Positions 56,664 to 64,000 of a stretch of 64,000 bases of DNA are shown piece after piece. The notes under the pieces were generated by a model, which had not been told where the DNA came from, did not search any database, and saw nothing but the letters and a program-made list of their open reading frames with translations. Position 1 is the stretch's first letter; each line of letters begins with the position of its first letter. Origin of the DNA: Rhodoluna sp. (lineage in GTDB: Bacteria > Actinomycetota > Actinomycetes > Actinomycetales > Microbacteriaceae); NCBI GenBank assembly GCA_024641985.1, contig JAHEBZ010000003.1:124001-188000 (forward strand), in the 5' to 3' direction. The position numbers and the translations under genes are program-made.

Positions 56664-56698
56664 AAAATGGGTGGTCGCATTCGCGACCACCCATTTTT
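56664..56698 (+). terminator. Bidirectional terminator after tRNA-Met
   Basis: A stem of about 15 bases (centre ATGGGTGGTCGC with its complement), ATTC loop, then TTTTT. The A-run on the other flank serves the convergent minus-strand gene. Confidence 0.9.
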
Positions 56699-56709
56699 GT
56701 GTTTCTCGA

Positions 56710-58308
56710 TTAGTTATATACCTTGGCCCAGTCAGACACGGTCATCAGGTATACCTGACCACCTTCGACAGCTGTGGCAAGTGCTGCGATGCCTTCAGCG
56801 CTTGTCACGTCGGGGCGGGCAGCAGCAATCGTCGAGTGAACCTGCGCCACAAAGATGTAGTACTTATTGGTGTCGGTTTTTGACTTCTTCAAGAAATTAG
56901 TCACGTTTAGAACTCCAGATGATTCCTCATCCTGAGTGATGAACTGAGCGGCCCCTGGTTCGAAGTATTGCGCTTTGAATTGTGAAAGGATCGCAAACTT
57001 AGCGTCAGCAATTCTGTAAGCGAACATGCGTGTACGCAATACCGAGTTTCCTGGATCTTCTTGAATGAGAATGTTTCCGTAACCGTCGACCTCAATGTTG
57101 TCTGGCTTGTTGAGGTATGGGGCTTCCGAACCATCTAGCAGCATTGTTAGAGATGCACCCTTTAGTGGGTTCTTAACATCATTGAATCGCAAGCGCCACA
57201 GAGCGCCACCGTCGCGCTTTACCGTTGGTGTTGCCGGATCGCTTGCGGTTGCCTTGGCGTTTTTATTCGACTCCGTGGTCACGAAGTAGTAATCACGAGG
57301 ATTGTTTGGATCGAAGGCTCCGTCTTCAACACGCGATAACGCTGTGCCCTTTAGCTGCTTGTCTTGGTTTTGCGCAACGCCGTTGATTGAGGTTGAAGTT
57401 TCAACGAATGACACATCAGATTCTTTACCCTTGCCAACGTAAGCACGGAAATCTGCTTCCGATGCTAGAGAACCAATCTTCATCACGTAGTTTTTGCCGT
57501 TGGTTAGCCCAGCCTTGTTATACCAAGCGCCGGTAGCAGTCTTTTTGCCGACATACATCGTCAACTGAGATTCGGTCGCTGAACCATCTTCATTGCCGAT
57601 TACAGCGGTTGTCAGGCTGCCAGTAGGAACGACGTTGAAAGTCTCGAATGCGCCGAGGCCAAGTTTAGGAATTTGCACCATGTCGCCAGAGCCGCTGGTT
57701 GCGAAAGCTCGACCTTCGTCTCCGGTCTCTTCACCGTTGAGGAACACAGCGTCCTTAATTCCATAAGTCTTAGTGCCCGACTTGAATGCCAGCCTGCCTG
57801 CTGGAGAAAGAGAGGCCGAGCAAAATCTTGCAATGTAGTTCGTGTGAAGGGGAGTTCCATAAGCGTCTGCCTTTAGTGCTCCAGTCGGAGCACCCGGTAC
57901 AGATCCCCAAGTTCCGGTTGCATAGTCGAAATAAGTGACTTTCTTAATGAAGTCAGACACCGAGGTGATTTTTCGGGTGCCAATGTCCATCGTCAACCTT
58001 GAGACTGTCGAACCGTAAGAGGTTCCGTTGGCGCGAACCAAAGATGCAGATGTGGTGTTGTAACCCTGTTCGGTGTTCATGAGAATGTTAAGCGTTGATC
58101 CGGTCTGGAATGCGCCGGTACCATCTGGGATTCCAGGCAGAACATAGTTGCCGAATTTATCGCCTGATGTAGCAAGCGTGGCCAATTCCACCGATGAGTT
58201 CGCTGATTCCACATATACAGGTGTTTCAGCCGCGAATGCCGGTAGAGCAAAACCGCCAATCGTCAACGCAGTTGCCGTGCCAGCAACGACTTTAAGTCCG
58301 AAATTCAT
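56710..58308 (-). CDS. Secreted PhoX/DUF839-like protein
   Basis: A 532-residue exported protein with a Sec signal peptide (VVAGTATALTIGGFALPAFA, cleavage after AFA near residue 27). The C-terminal half has the beta-propeller-like pattern of DUF839/PhoX proteins: VEDGAFDPNNPRDYYFVTTES, GGALWRLRFNDV, PDNIEVDGYGNILIQEDPG (about 330-440). PhoX members are calcium/iron alkaline phosphatases; the N-terminal half here is not one I recognise, and it lacks the Tat signal common in PhoX. The start ATG follows AAGGAGATGTA. It may be a phosphatase, a related hydrolase or a binding protein. Confidence 0.6.
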   Translation of the reverse strand: MNFGLKVVAGTATALTIGGFALPAFAAETPVYVESANSSVELATLATSGDKFGNYVLPGIPDGTGAFQTGSTLNILMNTEQGYNTTSASLVRANGTSYGSTVSRLTMDIGTRKITSVSDFIKKVTYFDYATGTWGSVPGAPTGALKADAYGTPLHTNYIARFCSASLSPAGRLAFKSGTKTYGIKDAVFLNGEETGDEGRAFATSGSGDMVQIPKLGLGAFETFNVVPTGSLTTAVIGNEDGSATESQLTMYVGKKTATGAWYNKAGLTNGKNYVMKIGSLASEADFRAYVGKGKESDVSFVETSTSINGVAQNQDKQLKGTALSRVEDGAFDPNNPRDYYFVTTESNKNAKATASDPATPTVKRDGGALWRLRFNDVKNPLKGASLTMLLDGSEAPYLNKPDNIEVDGYGNILIQEDPGNSVLRTRMFAYRIADAKFAILSQFKAQYFEPGAAQFITQDEESSGVLNVTNFLKKSKTDTNKYYIFVAQVHSTIAAARPDVTSAEGIAALATAVEGGQVYLMTVSDWAKVYN

Positions 58309-58402
58309 TACATCTCCTTGAATGACCGCCGTGTGCAGTCACCTGAATTCAATTTGAATTTCGCAAACATTCGGTGCTTTTAATGTGTATTGAAGTTGAA
58401 CT

Positions 58403-58414
58403 TTTGTCGACAAA
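58403..58414. repeat. 12-base palindrome upstream of the PhoX-like gene
   Basis: TTTGTCGACAAA in the 137-base gap between the amidohydrolase and the secreted protein, about 95 bases before the start of the latter. A possible operator; the rest of the gap holds only a Shine-Dalgarno sequence and no clear promoter. Confidence 0.35.
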
Positions 58415-58445
58415 GAGCATTTCTATTGGCATATAACTGTGCCAC

Positions 58446-59918
58446 TCAGTTCGGTGCGTGAACCCTTGAAATCTGAACGTGCGCCTCAACAGGCCAAACC
58501 AATTTACCCTCGATGTATGTCTCCCGGACACAAATATCGAGGAGTTCTTGCCTGGAGGCTGTCAGAGGGTTTGCGCTTAGGACGATGAAATCGGTATCAG
58601 CTAAATTTTCAATTTGGGTTGGAGTCTGGCCGACCTGTTGAGAAGCGCTAAATGTATAAACCTCAAGGGCCTCTTGAATAGTGAGTGACTCTTGAGTACT
58701 CCAGCCGTCACCCAGCTCGGCTGCTCTATAAACGGCCGTATATGCTCCGAGGAGAGGGTTTGGGTCGCTTACCGGCCAATCGCTGCCGAAAGAAATTGTG
58801 GCTCCCGTGTCAAGCAAACTGCGCATGCGATACATCGAGTCGACGCGATCTTGTCCGATTTGTTTAGCGCAACTAGTCACGGCATCGTCTTTGCGGGCCC
58901 AAAGCGGCTGCATGTTCGCCACAACACCAAGGTCTGCAAATCGCGCCAAGTCAAAATCAGAAATAAGTTCACAGTGAGCGATCACCGGCGGGTTCTTCAA
59001 GAGCCTCAAGTTAGTCTTAAAAGATTCCAAGGCGTTCAGGCTTAGATTTATCGCCGCATCACCAATTGCATGAATGTGTGGCGCTAGGCCCATCGAAATG
59101 GCAGAGTCTATCGCTGCTTGCATTTCCGCTGGTTCCCATACTTGTTTTCCAAAATTTGTTGAGTCTGACTGGTATGCCTGTGACAAAAGTGCTGTTGCGC
59201 TGCCTAAAACGCCGTCGGCGAAGAACTTGGCAGCATTAATGGCAAGCCGAGCATGGCCTAAGTCGGAGACGGTCTGTTGGCAATTCTTGAAATATGCCAA
59301 GTCATCTCGCCAAGTTTGGGGATCAAAACGCAATGCCAAATCAGTTCTAATCTGCAGCAGTCCACGTTTGGCGAATTCGACGTAGATTTCAGTCATACCA
59401 GGGTCAATCCAGGCGTCTTGAACCTGCGTGATGCCAAGCGATAGTAGTTTTTGCTGGGCCATCGAAAGAGCTTCGACTTCGGCATCCAGAGACAGTGCGG
59501 GTATTTTATCGAGCACCAAGCGCATGGCATCCCATTCGCGAAGAATGCCGGTTGGATTACCAAATTCATCGATATCAACAATTCCGTTGGCAAGAGTAGG
59601 AATGTGCTCAAGTAAGCCGGCGCGTTTTAATGCTTCGGTGTTTACCCAAAGGGTGTGGTGGTCTTCGGCGTGCAAAACAATCGGGAGGTCACAAATGTTG
59701 TCTAGATCAAACCTATTGCGGCCCTCGGCTAAGGCTTGGCTGTATGAGCTCGCGTCGATCCATTCGACATCGGCATGTTCGGTTGAGTAGAGCTTTAGAG
59801 ACGCTTGGAGTTCGAGTAGCGTTTTGCAGTCGGAAATGTTAGGCCCGAGAGCCTCACGTCCTGCAAAAAGAGGATGACAATGACCATCCCTAAAGGAGGG
59901 CATCCTAAATGCCGGCAT
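58446..59918 (-). CDS. Amidohydrolase family protein (YtcJ-like), without N-terminal beta-sandwich
   Basis: A 490-residue metal-dependent hydrolase-like protein. It opens almost directly with the first metal motif (DGHCHPLFAG, residues 11-20), where YtcJ-type enzymes have 50-60 residues of beta-sandwich before it. Other motifs are VLHAEDHHTLWVN (about 80-93), the Lys in AAKFFADGVLGSATALL, HIHAIGDAAI, VIAHCELI and ISFGSDWPVSD. The C-terminal part, with SANPLTASRQELLD, still supplies beta-sandwich strands. Its ATG overlaps the tdk stop (TAATG), so it is translated with tdk. The substrate is unknown. Confidence 0.8.
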   Translation of the reverse strand: MPAFRMPSFRDGHCHPLFAGREALGPNISDCKTLLELQASLKLYSTEHADVEWIDASSYSQALAEGRNRFDLDNICDLPIVLHAEDHHTLWVNTEALKRAGLLEHIPTLANGIVDIDEFGNPTGILREWDAMRLVLDKIPALSLDAEVEALSMAQQKLLSLGITQVQDAWIDPGMTEIYVEFAKRGLLQIRTDLALRFDPQTWRDDLAYFKNCQQTVSDLGHARLAINAAKFFADGVLGSATALLSQAYQSDSTNFGKQVWEPAEMQAAIDSAISMGLAPHIHAIGDAAINLSLNALESFKTNLRLLKNPPVIAHCELISDFDLARFADLGVVANMQPLWARKDDAVTSCAKQIGQDRVDSMYRMRSLLDTGATISFGSDWPVSDPNPLLGAYTAVYRAAELGDGWSTQESLTIQEALEVYTFSASQQVGQTPTQIENLADTDFIVLSANPLTASRQELLDICVRETYIEGKLVWPVEAHVQISRVHAPN

Positions 59919-60517
59919 TAATGAATGTGTTTTTCTTCAAAGTAGCAATTTGGGCAGAGAGATTCATAACTAACATCAAGGCCGTCGATGGCAACTTGAT
60001 CGCCATCGAATACGAAATGGCCATCAATCTTTCGCGCATTGAACATTGCCTTTCGCCCGCAACGGCAGATAGTTTTTAATTCTTCGAGGCTGTGTGCAAT
60101 TTCAAGGAGTCGCAAGCTACCCGGGAATCCGTTAGTTAGAAAATCGGTTCGAATGCCGTATGCGAGCACTGGCACATCGTCGAGAACAGCGATTTGCAGT
60201 GCCTGATCAACTTGTTCGGAAGTGAGAAACTGGGCTTCATCCAAAAGCAGACAAGAAATTTTGCTACCTGTCTGGCTTAGATGCTGGGCTGCAATCCGAT
60301 TATATTCTGTACGAAGATTCTGTGTAGGTGTGATTAAAAAATCGACTTTGCGGCTAACGCCAAGCCGGCTCAAAATGGTTTCTTCACCTTTGGTGTCGAT
60401 AGCTGGTTTGGCAAGCAGCACATGTTGGTTGCGTTCTTCATAATTGTGGGCAGCTTGCAAAAGTGCCGTGCTTTTGCCGCTGTTCATGGCGCCGTGTCTG
60501 AAGTAAAGCTTGCTCAT
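59918..60517 (-). CDS. tdk: Thymidine kinase, type II
   Basis: Phosphorylates thymidine in the salvage pathway. The 199-residue protein has the P-loop GAMNSGKST (about 9-17), the Walker B-like region LLLDEAQFLT (about 90-99), AYGIRTDFL, and a zinc site built of CRCG and CPNC. All family features are present. A -10-like element six bases before ATG 60517 suggests a leaderless transcript. It overlaps the amidohydrolase gene downstream. Confidence 0.95.
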   Translation of the reverse strand: MSKLYFRHGAMNSGKSTALLQAAHNYEERNQHVLLAKPAIDTKGEETILSRLGVSRKVDFLITPTQNLRTEYNRIAAQHLSQTGSKISCLLLDEAQFLTSEQVDQALQIAVLDDVPVLAYGIRTDFLTNGFPGSLRLLEIAHSLEELKTICRCGRKAMFNARKIDGHFVFDGDQVAIDGLDVSYESLCPNCYFEEKHIH

Positions 60518-60529
60518 GACATAAGGCTA
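60518..60529 (-). promoter_or_regulatory. Putative leaderless -10 element of tdk
   Basis: Minus strand: TAGCCT, then TATGTC, then ATG. Six-base gap, directly after the fabF terminator. Confidence 0.5.
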
Positions 60530-60531
60530 AC

Positions 60532-60570
60532 AAAAGAGAAAGTGGGTGAACGCCGAAGCGCACACCCACT
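60532..60570 (-). terminator. Intrinsic terminator after fabF
   Basis: Minus strand: AGTGGGTG, an inner GCGC-TTCG-GCGT hairpin, CACCCACT, then TTTCTCTTTT. Ends the fabD-fabH-acpP-fabF operon just before the tdk promoter. Confidence 0.75.
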
Positions 60571-60595
60571 AAAACTCTTTAGCCAGTTAGCGAGA

Positions 60596-61837
60596 CTATC
60601 CTTCGTAACTTCTGAAGGCGATTACCGCGTTGTGGCCACCAAAACCGAAAGAGTTGCTGATGGCCAGGATTGGGCCGTCTGGCAGTTTGCGGGGCGAGAC
60701 TACAACATCTAGCGGAATTGCTGGATCTTGGTCTTCTAGGTTGATGGTTGGGGGAGCGGTGCGTTCGTGAAGCGCTAGCACCGTGAAGATTGCCTCGATT
60801 GCCCCGGCGCCGCCCAATAGGTGCCCCGTAGATGACTTAGTGGCCGAAATGGCAACTTTGTCGAGGTGGTCGCCAAACACGCGCTTTAGAGCGGTGTATT
60901 CGGCTATGTCGCCAACGGGAGTGCTGGTTGCGTGAGCGTTGATGTGAATTACGTCTTCGAGCTTGGCATTGGCCTGCTCTAGAGCTTCAATTACGGCTCG
61001 CGCGGCGCCGTTACCCTCTGGGTCTGGTGCGGTGATGTGGTGGGCGTCAGAGGTGACTGAACCACCAACCAACTCGGCATAAATTTTTGCTCCGCGAGCC
61101 TTTGCGTGTGCTTCGGTTTCTAAAACAAGTGCGCCAGCGCCCTCGCCCATCACAAAACCATCGCGGTTCACATCGTATGGTCTTGAAGCGCGCGCAGGTT
61201 CGTCGTTTCGCTTTGAAAGAGCATGCATTGATGCAAAAGCTGAAATTGGCATTGGGTGAATTGCTGCCTCACAGCCACCCGCTACAACGATGTCGACCCG
61301 ACCGCTTAGCAGTCGGTCGAGTGCGTTAGCAATTGCTTCGGTGCTTGAGGCGCAGGCCGAAACGGCGGTTCTAACGCCACCTCTCGCGCTTATATCCATT
61401 CCGATAGCCGCAGCTGGGCCGTTAGGCATGAGCATTGGCACAGTCATCGGAAGAACGCGGCGTGGGCCCTTTTCCTTCAGAGTGTCGAAGGCGTCGAGGA
61501 GAGTCCAAACTCCACCGATTCCGGTGGCAAACTCAACCGCGAGGCGCTCTGGCTCGACTTCGGGTGAACCCGCGTCTGCCCATGCCTCGCGGGCCGCAAT
61601 CAACGCGAACTGGCTCGATGGGTCGAGGCGCTTGCACTCTTGCGGAGTTAGCACCTCGGAAGCCTTAACCTTTGCCTGTCCGGCGAAAGTTACTGGAACC
61701 TCGTATCGAGCGATCCATTCCTGTTCGAGAGTCGTGATGCCCGACTCTCCGGCGAGCAAAGCACGCCAGGTTGATTGTGCGTCGCCGCCGAGAGGCGTGG
61801 TTGCGCCGATACCGGTGACAACAATCTTTTGAGTCAA
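60596..61837 (-). CDS. fabF: Beta-ketoacyl-ACP synthase II
   Basis: Elongating condensing enzyme of type II fatty acid synthesis. The 413-residue protein has the thiolase fold with the active Cys in TAVSACASSTEA, and the His pair in NAHATSTPVGD and SSTGHLLGGAGA. GFGGHNA near the C-terminus is the usual FabF end. TTG 61837 is preceded by GAAGG. It follows acpP with a 20-base gap and is the last gene of the operon. Confidence 0.95.
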   Translation of the reverse strand: MTQKIVVTGIGATTPLGGDAQSTWRALLAGESGITTLEQEWIARYEVPVTFAGQAKVKASEVLTPQECKRLDPSSQFALIAAREAWADAGSPEVEPERLAVEFATGIGGVWTLLDAFDTLKEKGPRRVLPMTVPMLMPNGPAAAIGMDISARGGVRTAVSACASSTEAIANALDRLLSGRVDIVVAGGCEAAIHPMPISAFASMHALSKRNDEPARASRPYDVNRDGFVMGEGAGALVLETEAHAKARGAKIYAELVGGSVTSDAHHITAPDPEGNGAARAVIEALEQANAKLEDVIHINAHATSTPVGDIAEYTALKRVFGDHLDKVAISATKSSTGHLLGGAGAIEAIFTVLALHERTAPPTINLEDQDPAIPLDVVVSPRKLPDGPILAISNSFGFGGHNAVIAFRSYEG

Positions 61838-61857
61838 TTTAATTTGCCTTCGCTTTG

Positions 61858-62103
61858 TTACTGAGCGTTGGTGATGAACGAAACTGCGTCGTCAACAGTG
61901 ATGAGGTTCTTAACTTCTTCATCAGGAATCTTCACGCCGAACTTGTCTTCGGCATTCACAACGATTGTCATCATTGAGATCGAGTCAATGTCTAGGTCAT
62001 CGGTGAATGACTTGTCAAGCTGTACAGCCTCGGTTGCGATGCCGGTTTCGTCGTTGACGATCTCGGCTAGGCCTGCAAGTACTTCAGTCTTCGAAAGTGC
62101 CAT
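61858..62103 (-). CDS. acpP: Acyl carrier protein
   Basis: Carries acyl chains on phosphopantetheine. The 81-residue acidic helical protein has the attachment Ser in DLDIDSISMM. AAGGAGA lies before the ATG. Located between fabH and fabF. Confidence 0.96.
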   Translation of the reverse strand: MALSKTEVLAGLAEIVNDETGIATEAVQLDKSFTDDLDIDSISMMTIVVNAEDKFGVKIPDEEVKNLITVDDAVSFITNAQ

Positions 62104-62141
62104 TTGTTTCTCCTTGTTTTGGTGTTTGACCGTGGTTAAGT

Positions 62142-63146
62142 TTAGGGCAGAACTACTACTTGAGCGCCGAAGGCGAGGCCTGCGCCGAATCCGATTTCGA
62201 GCGCCAAGCCACCCGATTTAACTTCGCCAGATTCGAGAAGAGCGTGCATCGCCAGCGGCACCGAAGCAGCTGATGTGTTGCCGGTGTAGACGATGTCTCG
62301 GGCGATGACAACATGCTCAGGAACAGCTAGTTGCTTGGCCAATTCATCAATGATGCGAATATTCGCCTGATGTGTGACTAGGGCAGACAGATCATCGGCG
62401 GTAATGCCGGCAACCTCGAGTGCCTTCTTGGCAACTTTTACCATTTCCCAGACTGCCCACTTAAAGACGGTCAGACCTTCTTGGCGCAAAGTCGGCCAAG
62501 TTGCGGTGCCATCTCTCAATTCCAACAGCGATGCAGTCATGCCAACGGCATCCCAGTGCGAGCCATCCGAGCCCCAGACGGTTGGGCTAATGCCAGGCGA
62601 ATCTGATGGGCCAACAATTGCAGCCCCAGCGCCATCGCCTAGCAGGAAGCTGATGGTTCGGTCGGTTGGGTCGATGAAATCGCTTAATTTCTCGCCGCCA
62701 ACCACAAGCACATATTTGGCCATGCCAGAACGCACTAGAGCGTCGGCTTGAGCAATGCCATAGCAATAGCCAGCACATGCCGCCGAAATATCGAATGCCG
62801 GGGCCGGATTTGCACCGATTTTATCGGCCAATAGGGCAGCAGCCGACGGAGTTTGGTGAGGGTGCGTGATTGTGCTAAACAGCACGGCGCCGATCTCAGA
62901 GGCATCGATGCCCGCGTTCTTTATGGCCTGTTGCGATGCAGAAACAGCCATGTCCATGAGGCTCAGGTTCTCGCTAGCGCGCTTGCGAGTGATGATTCCA
63001 GTGCGCTGACGAATCCATTCGTCACTCGAATCTATCGGGCCGGCAATATCATCGTTGGTAACCGTCAGGTCGCCGCGCGCGGCTCCAAGAGAATAGATGC
63101 GTGAAAACTTGACCGGTGTGTACTGGTTCAAGATTGGCTGTGACAT
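62142..63146 (-). CDS. fabH: Beta-ketoacyl-ACP synthase III
   Basis: Starts fatty acid synthesis from an acyl-CoA primer and malonyl-ACP. The 334-residue protein has the catalytic Cys in DISAACAGYCYG (about 123), His in THQANIRI and Asn in TGNTSAAS. GAGG precedes the ATG. In actinobacteria FabH often prefers branched primers; the sequence alone does not settle it. It lies between fabD and acpP. Confidence 0.95.
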   Translation of the reverse strand: MSQPILNQYTPVKFSRIYSLGAARGDLTVTNDDIAGPIDSSDEWIRQRTGIITRKRASENLSLMDMAVSASQQAIKNAGIDASEIGAVLFSTITHPHQTPSAAALLADKIGANPAPAFDISAACAGYCYGIAQADALVRSGMAKYVLVVGGEKLSDFIDPTDRTISFLLGDGAGAAIVGPSDSPGISPTVWGSDGSHWDAVGMTASLLELRDGTATWPTLRQEGLTVFKWAVWEMVKVAKKALEVAGITADDLSALVTHQANIRIIDELAKQLAVPEHVVIARDIVYTGNTSAASVPLAMHALLESGEVKSGGLALEIGFGAGLAFGAQVVVLP

Positions 63147-63189
63147 GGAACCTCTATTTCTGTGAGCTAATACAAATTTAGTGGCCTAG

Positions 63190-64000
63190 TTAGCCACGGT
63201 GGTTGTTAATCATCAACAAAGCAGACTCGATATTTTCGGGTGTCTTAACAGCCAGGGTTTCAATGCCGGGCATTCCTCGTTTCGCAAGGCCCGTTAGGGT
63301 TCCGGCCGGTGATACCTCGATAAGTGCGGTCACGCCTGCGGCCACCATCGATTGCATGCACAGATCCCAACGAACCGGGTTAGAAACCTGGCTAACCAGA
63401 AGGTTCAAAAAATCTTTACCGTCATTTACCAGCTGGCCGTTTTGGTTTGACCAGATGGCAATGTCGGGGTTTGAAACATTTGTTTGAATCGAAAAGTCTT
63501 CGAGCGACGATACCGCAGGCTGCATGTATCGAGTGTGAAATGCTCCCGCAACTTGAAGGCCAATAACTCTCGATCCCGCTGGGCCTGCCGCGATTAACTC
63601 GGTGATAGCTTCAGCAGAGCCAGCTGCTACTATTTGCCCGCCGCCGTTGTAATTGGCGGGGGTTAGTTCAAGCTCGGCGAGCCTTGCTAATACGGTGGGC
63701 TCGTCTCCACCCAAAACGGCGGCCATGCTGGTGGTCTCAAGGGCAGCGGCTTTAGCCATTGCATCTCCGCGTGCCTTTACAAATTTGATACCAGTCTCTT
63801 GAGTAAAGATTCCGGCAGCCACCGCTGCGGTTATTTCGCCAACAGAGTGACCGGCAACACCACTGATACCCATCGAGCTTGCTGATTTTCCACCAAGAAT
63901 TGCCGCAAGGCTGGCTACTCCGGCTGCCACGATGAGTGGCTGAGCTATCGAAGTGTCTCTAATAGTTTCGGCGTCGCTTGTGGTTCCGTGCTTAATTAAA
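63190..64000 (-). CDS. fabD: Malonyl-CoA:ACP transacylase, 5' end cut by window
   Basis: Loads malonyl groups on ACP. The minus-strand frame is open to the window edge, so the N-terminus with GQGSQ lies beyond it. Visible are SDAETIRDTSIAQPLIVAAG, the nucleophile motif GHSVGEITAAVAAG, and the downstream His in AGAFHTRYMQPA. First gene of the visible fabD-fabH-acpP-fabF order, the standard actinobacterial operon; a regulator may lie upstream outside the window. Confidence 0.95.
   Translation of the reverse strand, partial: LIKHGTTSDAETIRDTSIAQPLIVAAGVASLAAILGGKSASSMGISGVAGHSVGEITAAVAAGIFTQETGIKFVKARGDAMAKAAALETTSMAAVLGGDEPTVLARLAELELTPANYNGGGQIVAAGSAEAITELIAAGPAGSRVIGLQVAGAFHTRYMQPAVSSLEDFSIQTNVSNPDIAIWSNQNGQLVNDGKDFLNLLVSQVSNPVRWDLCMQSMVAAGVTALIEVSPAGTLTGLAKRGMPGIETLAVKTPENIESALLMINNHRG

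Overview
The window looks like chromosomal DNA of an actinobacterium of the family Microbacteriaceae, probably one of the small-genome, moderate-G+C freshwater 'Luna' types such as Rhodoluna or Aquiluna. The genus is inference. The evidence is the gene order (folC-DUF4233-ndk, rne-rplU-rpmA-obgE-proB-proA-nadD-rsfS, hrcA-dnaJ-rsmE-HIT-phoH-ybeY-CNNM-era, fabD-fabH-acpP-fabF), base composition near one half G+C by eye, frequent GTG and TTG starts, an actinobacterial LexA box, a CIRCE operator, and many genes with a -10 hexamer just upstream of the start codon, as leaderless actinobacterial mRNAs have. Coding density is very high, no gap without a gene reaches 300 bases, and I saw no transposase, phage gene, CRISPR array or rRNA.

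Layout. 1-2.5 kb: end of folC, a small membrane protein, ndk, and a VKOR-type redox membrane protein on the minus strand. 2.7-11.3 kb: a plus-strand housekeeping run of RNase E/G, L21, L27, Obg, proline synthesis (proB, proA), NAD synthesis (nadD), ribosome silencing factor and tRNA-Ala(GGC). 11.3-14.5 kb: DUF167, deoC, an extradiol dioxygenase/esterase pair and a BI-1 family membrane protein. 14.5-20.5 kb, minus strand: a LexA-box-controlled DUF6504-dnaE2 unit, an SRAP (HMCES/YedK) protein, a DedA protein and a PabC-like lyase, divergent from pabB. 20.6-29.5 kb: pabB, leuS, competence genes comEA and comEC, holA and an MFS transporter. 29.5-50.4 kb: rpsT (minus), then lepA, hemW, DUF4870 (minus), the HrcA/DnaJ heat-shock unit, a long ribosome-maturation run (rsmE, HIT, phoH, ybeY, CNNM/CBS, era), leuA with a leader peptide, recO, uppS, glyS, dusB, dgt, dnaG and a 2-hydroxyacid dehydrogenase.

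50.4-56.7 kb: tRNA-Asn, an unusual histidine-kinase-like/response-regulator pair fused by overlaps to azlCD, peptide deformylase (minus), a DMT/NIPA-like transporter, a glycosyltransferase with an 11-residue-repeat tail, and tRNA-Met(CAT). 56.7-64 kb, minus strand: a secreted PhoX/DUF839-like protein, an amidohydrolase, thymidine kinase, and the type II fatty acid synthase operon fabD (cut by the window edge)-fabH-acpP-fabF.

Most of the window is core housekeeping. The parts worth a second look are the leaderless leader peptide with three consecutive Leu codons in front of leuA, the histidine-kinase-like protein without a phosphoacceptor His in an operon with an amino acid exporter, the SOS unit without imuA or imuB, the two-frame start of comEC, and the repeated geometry of a -10 hexamer six bases before the start codon.
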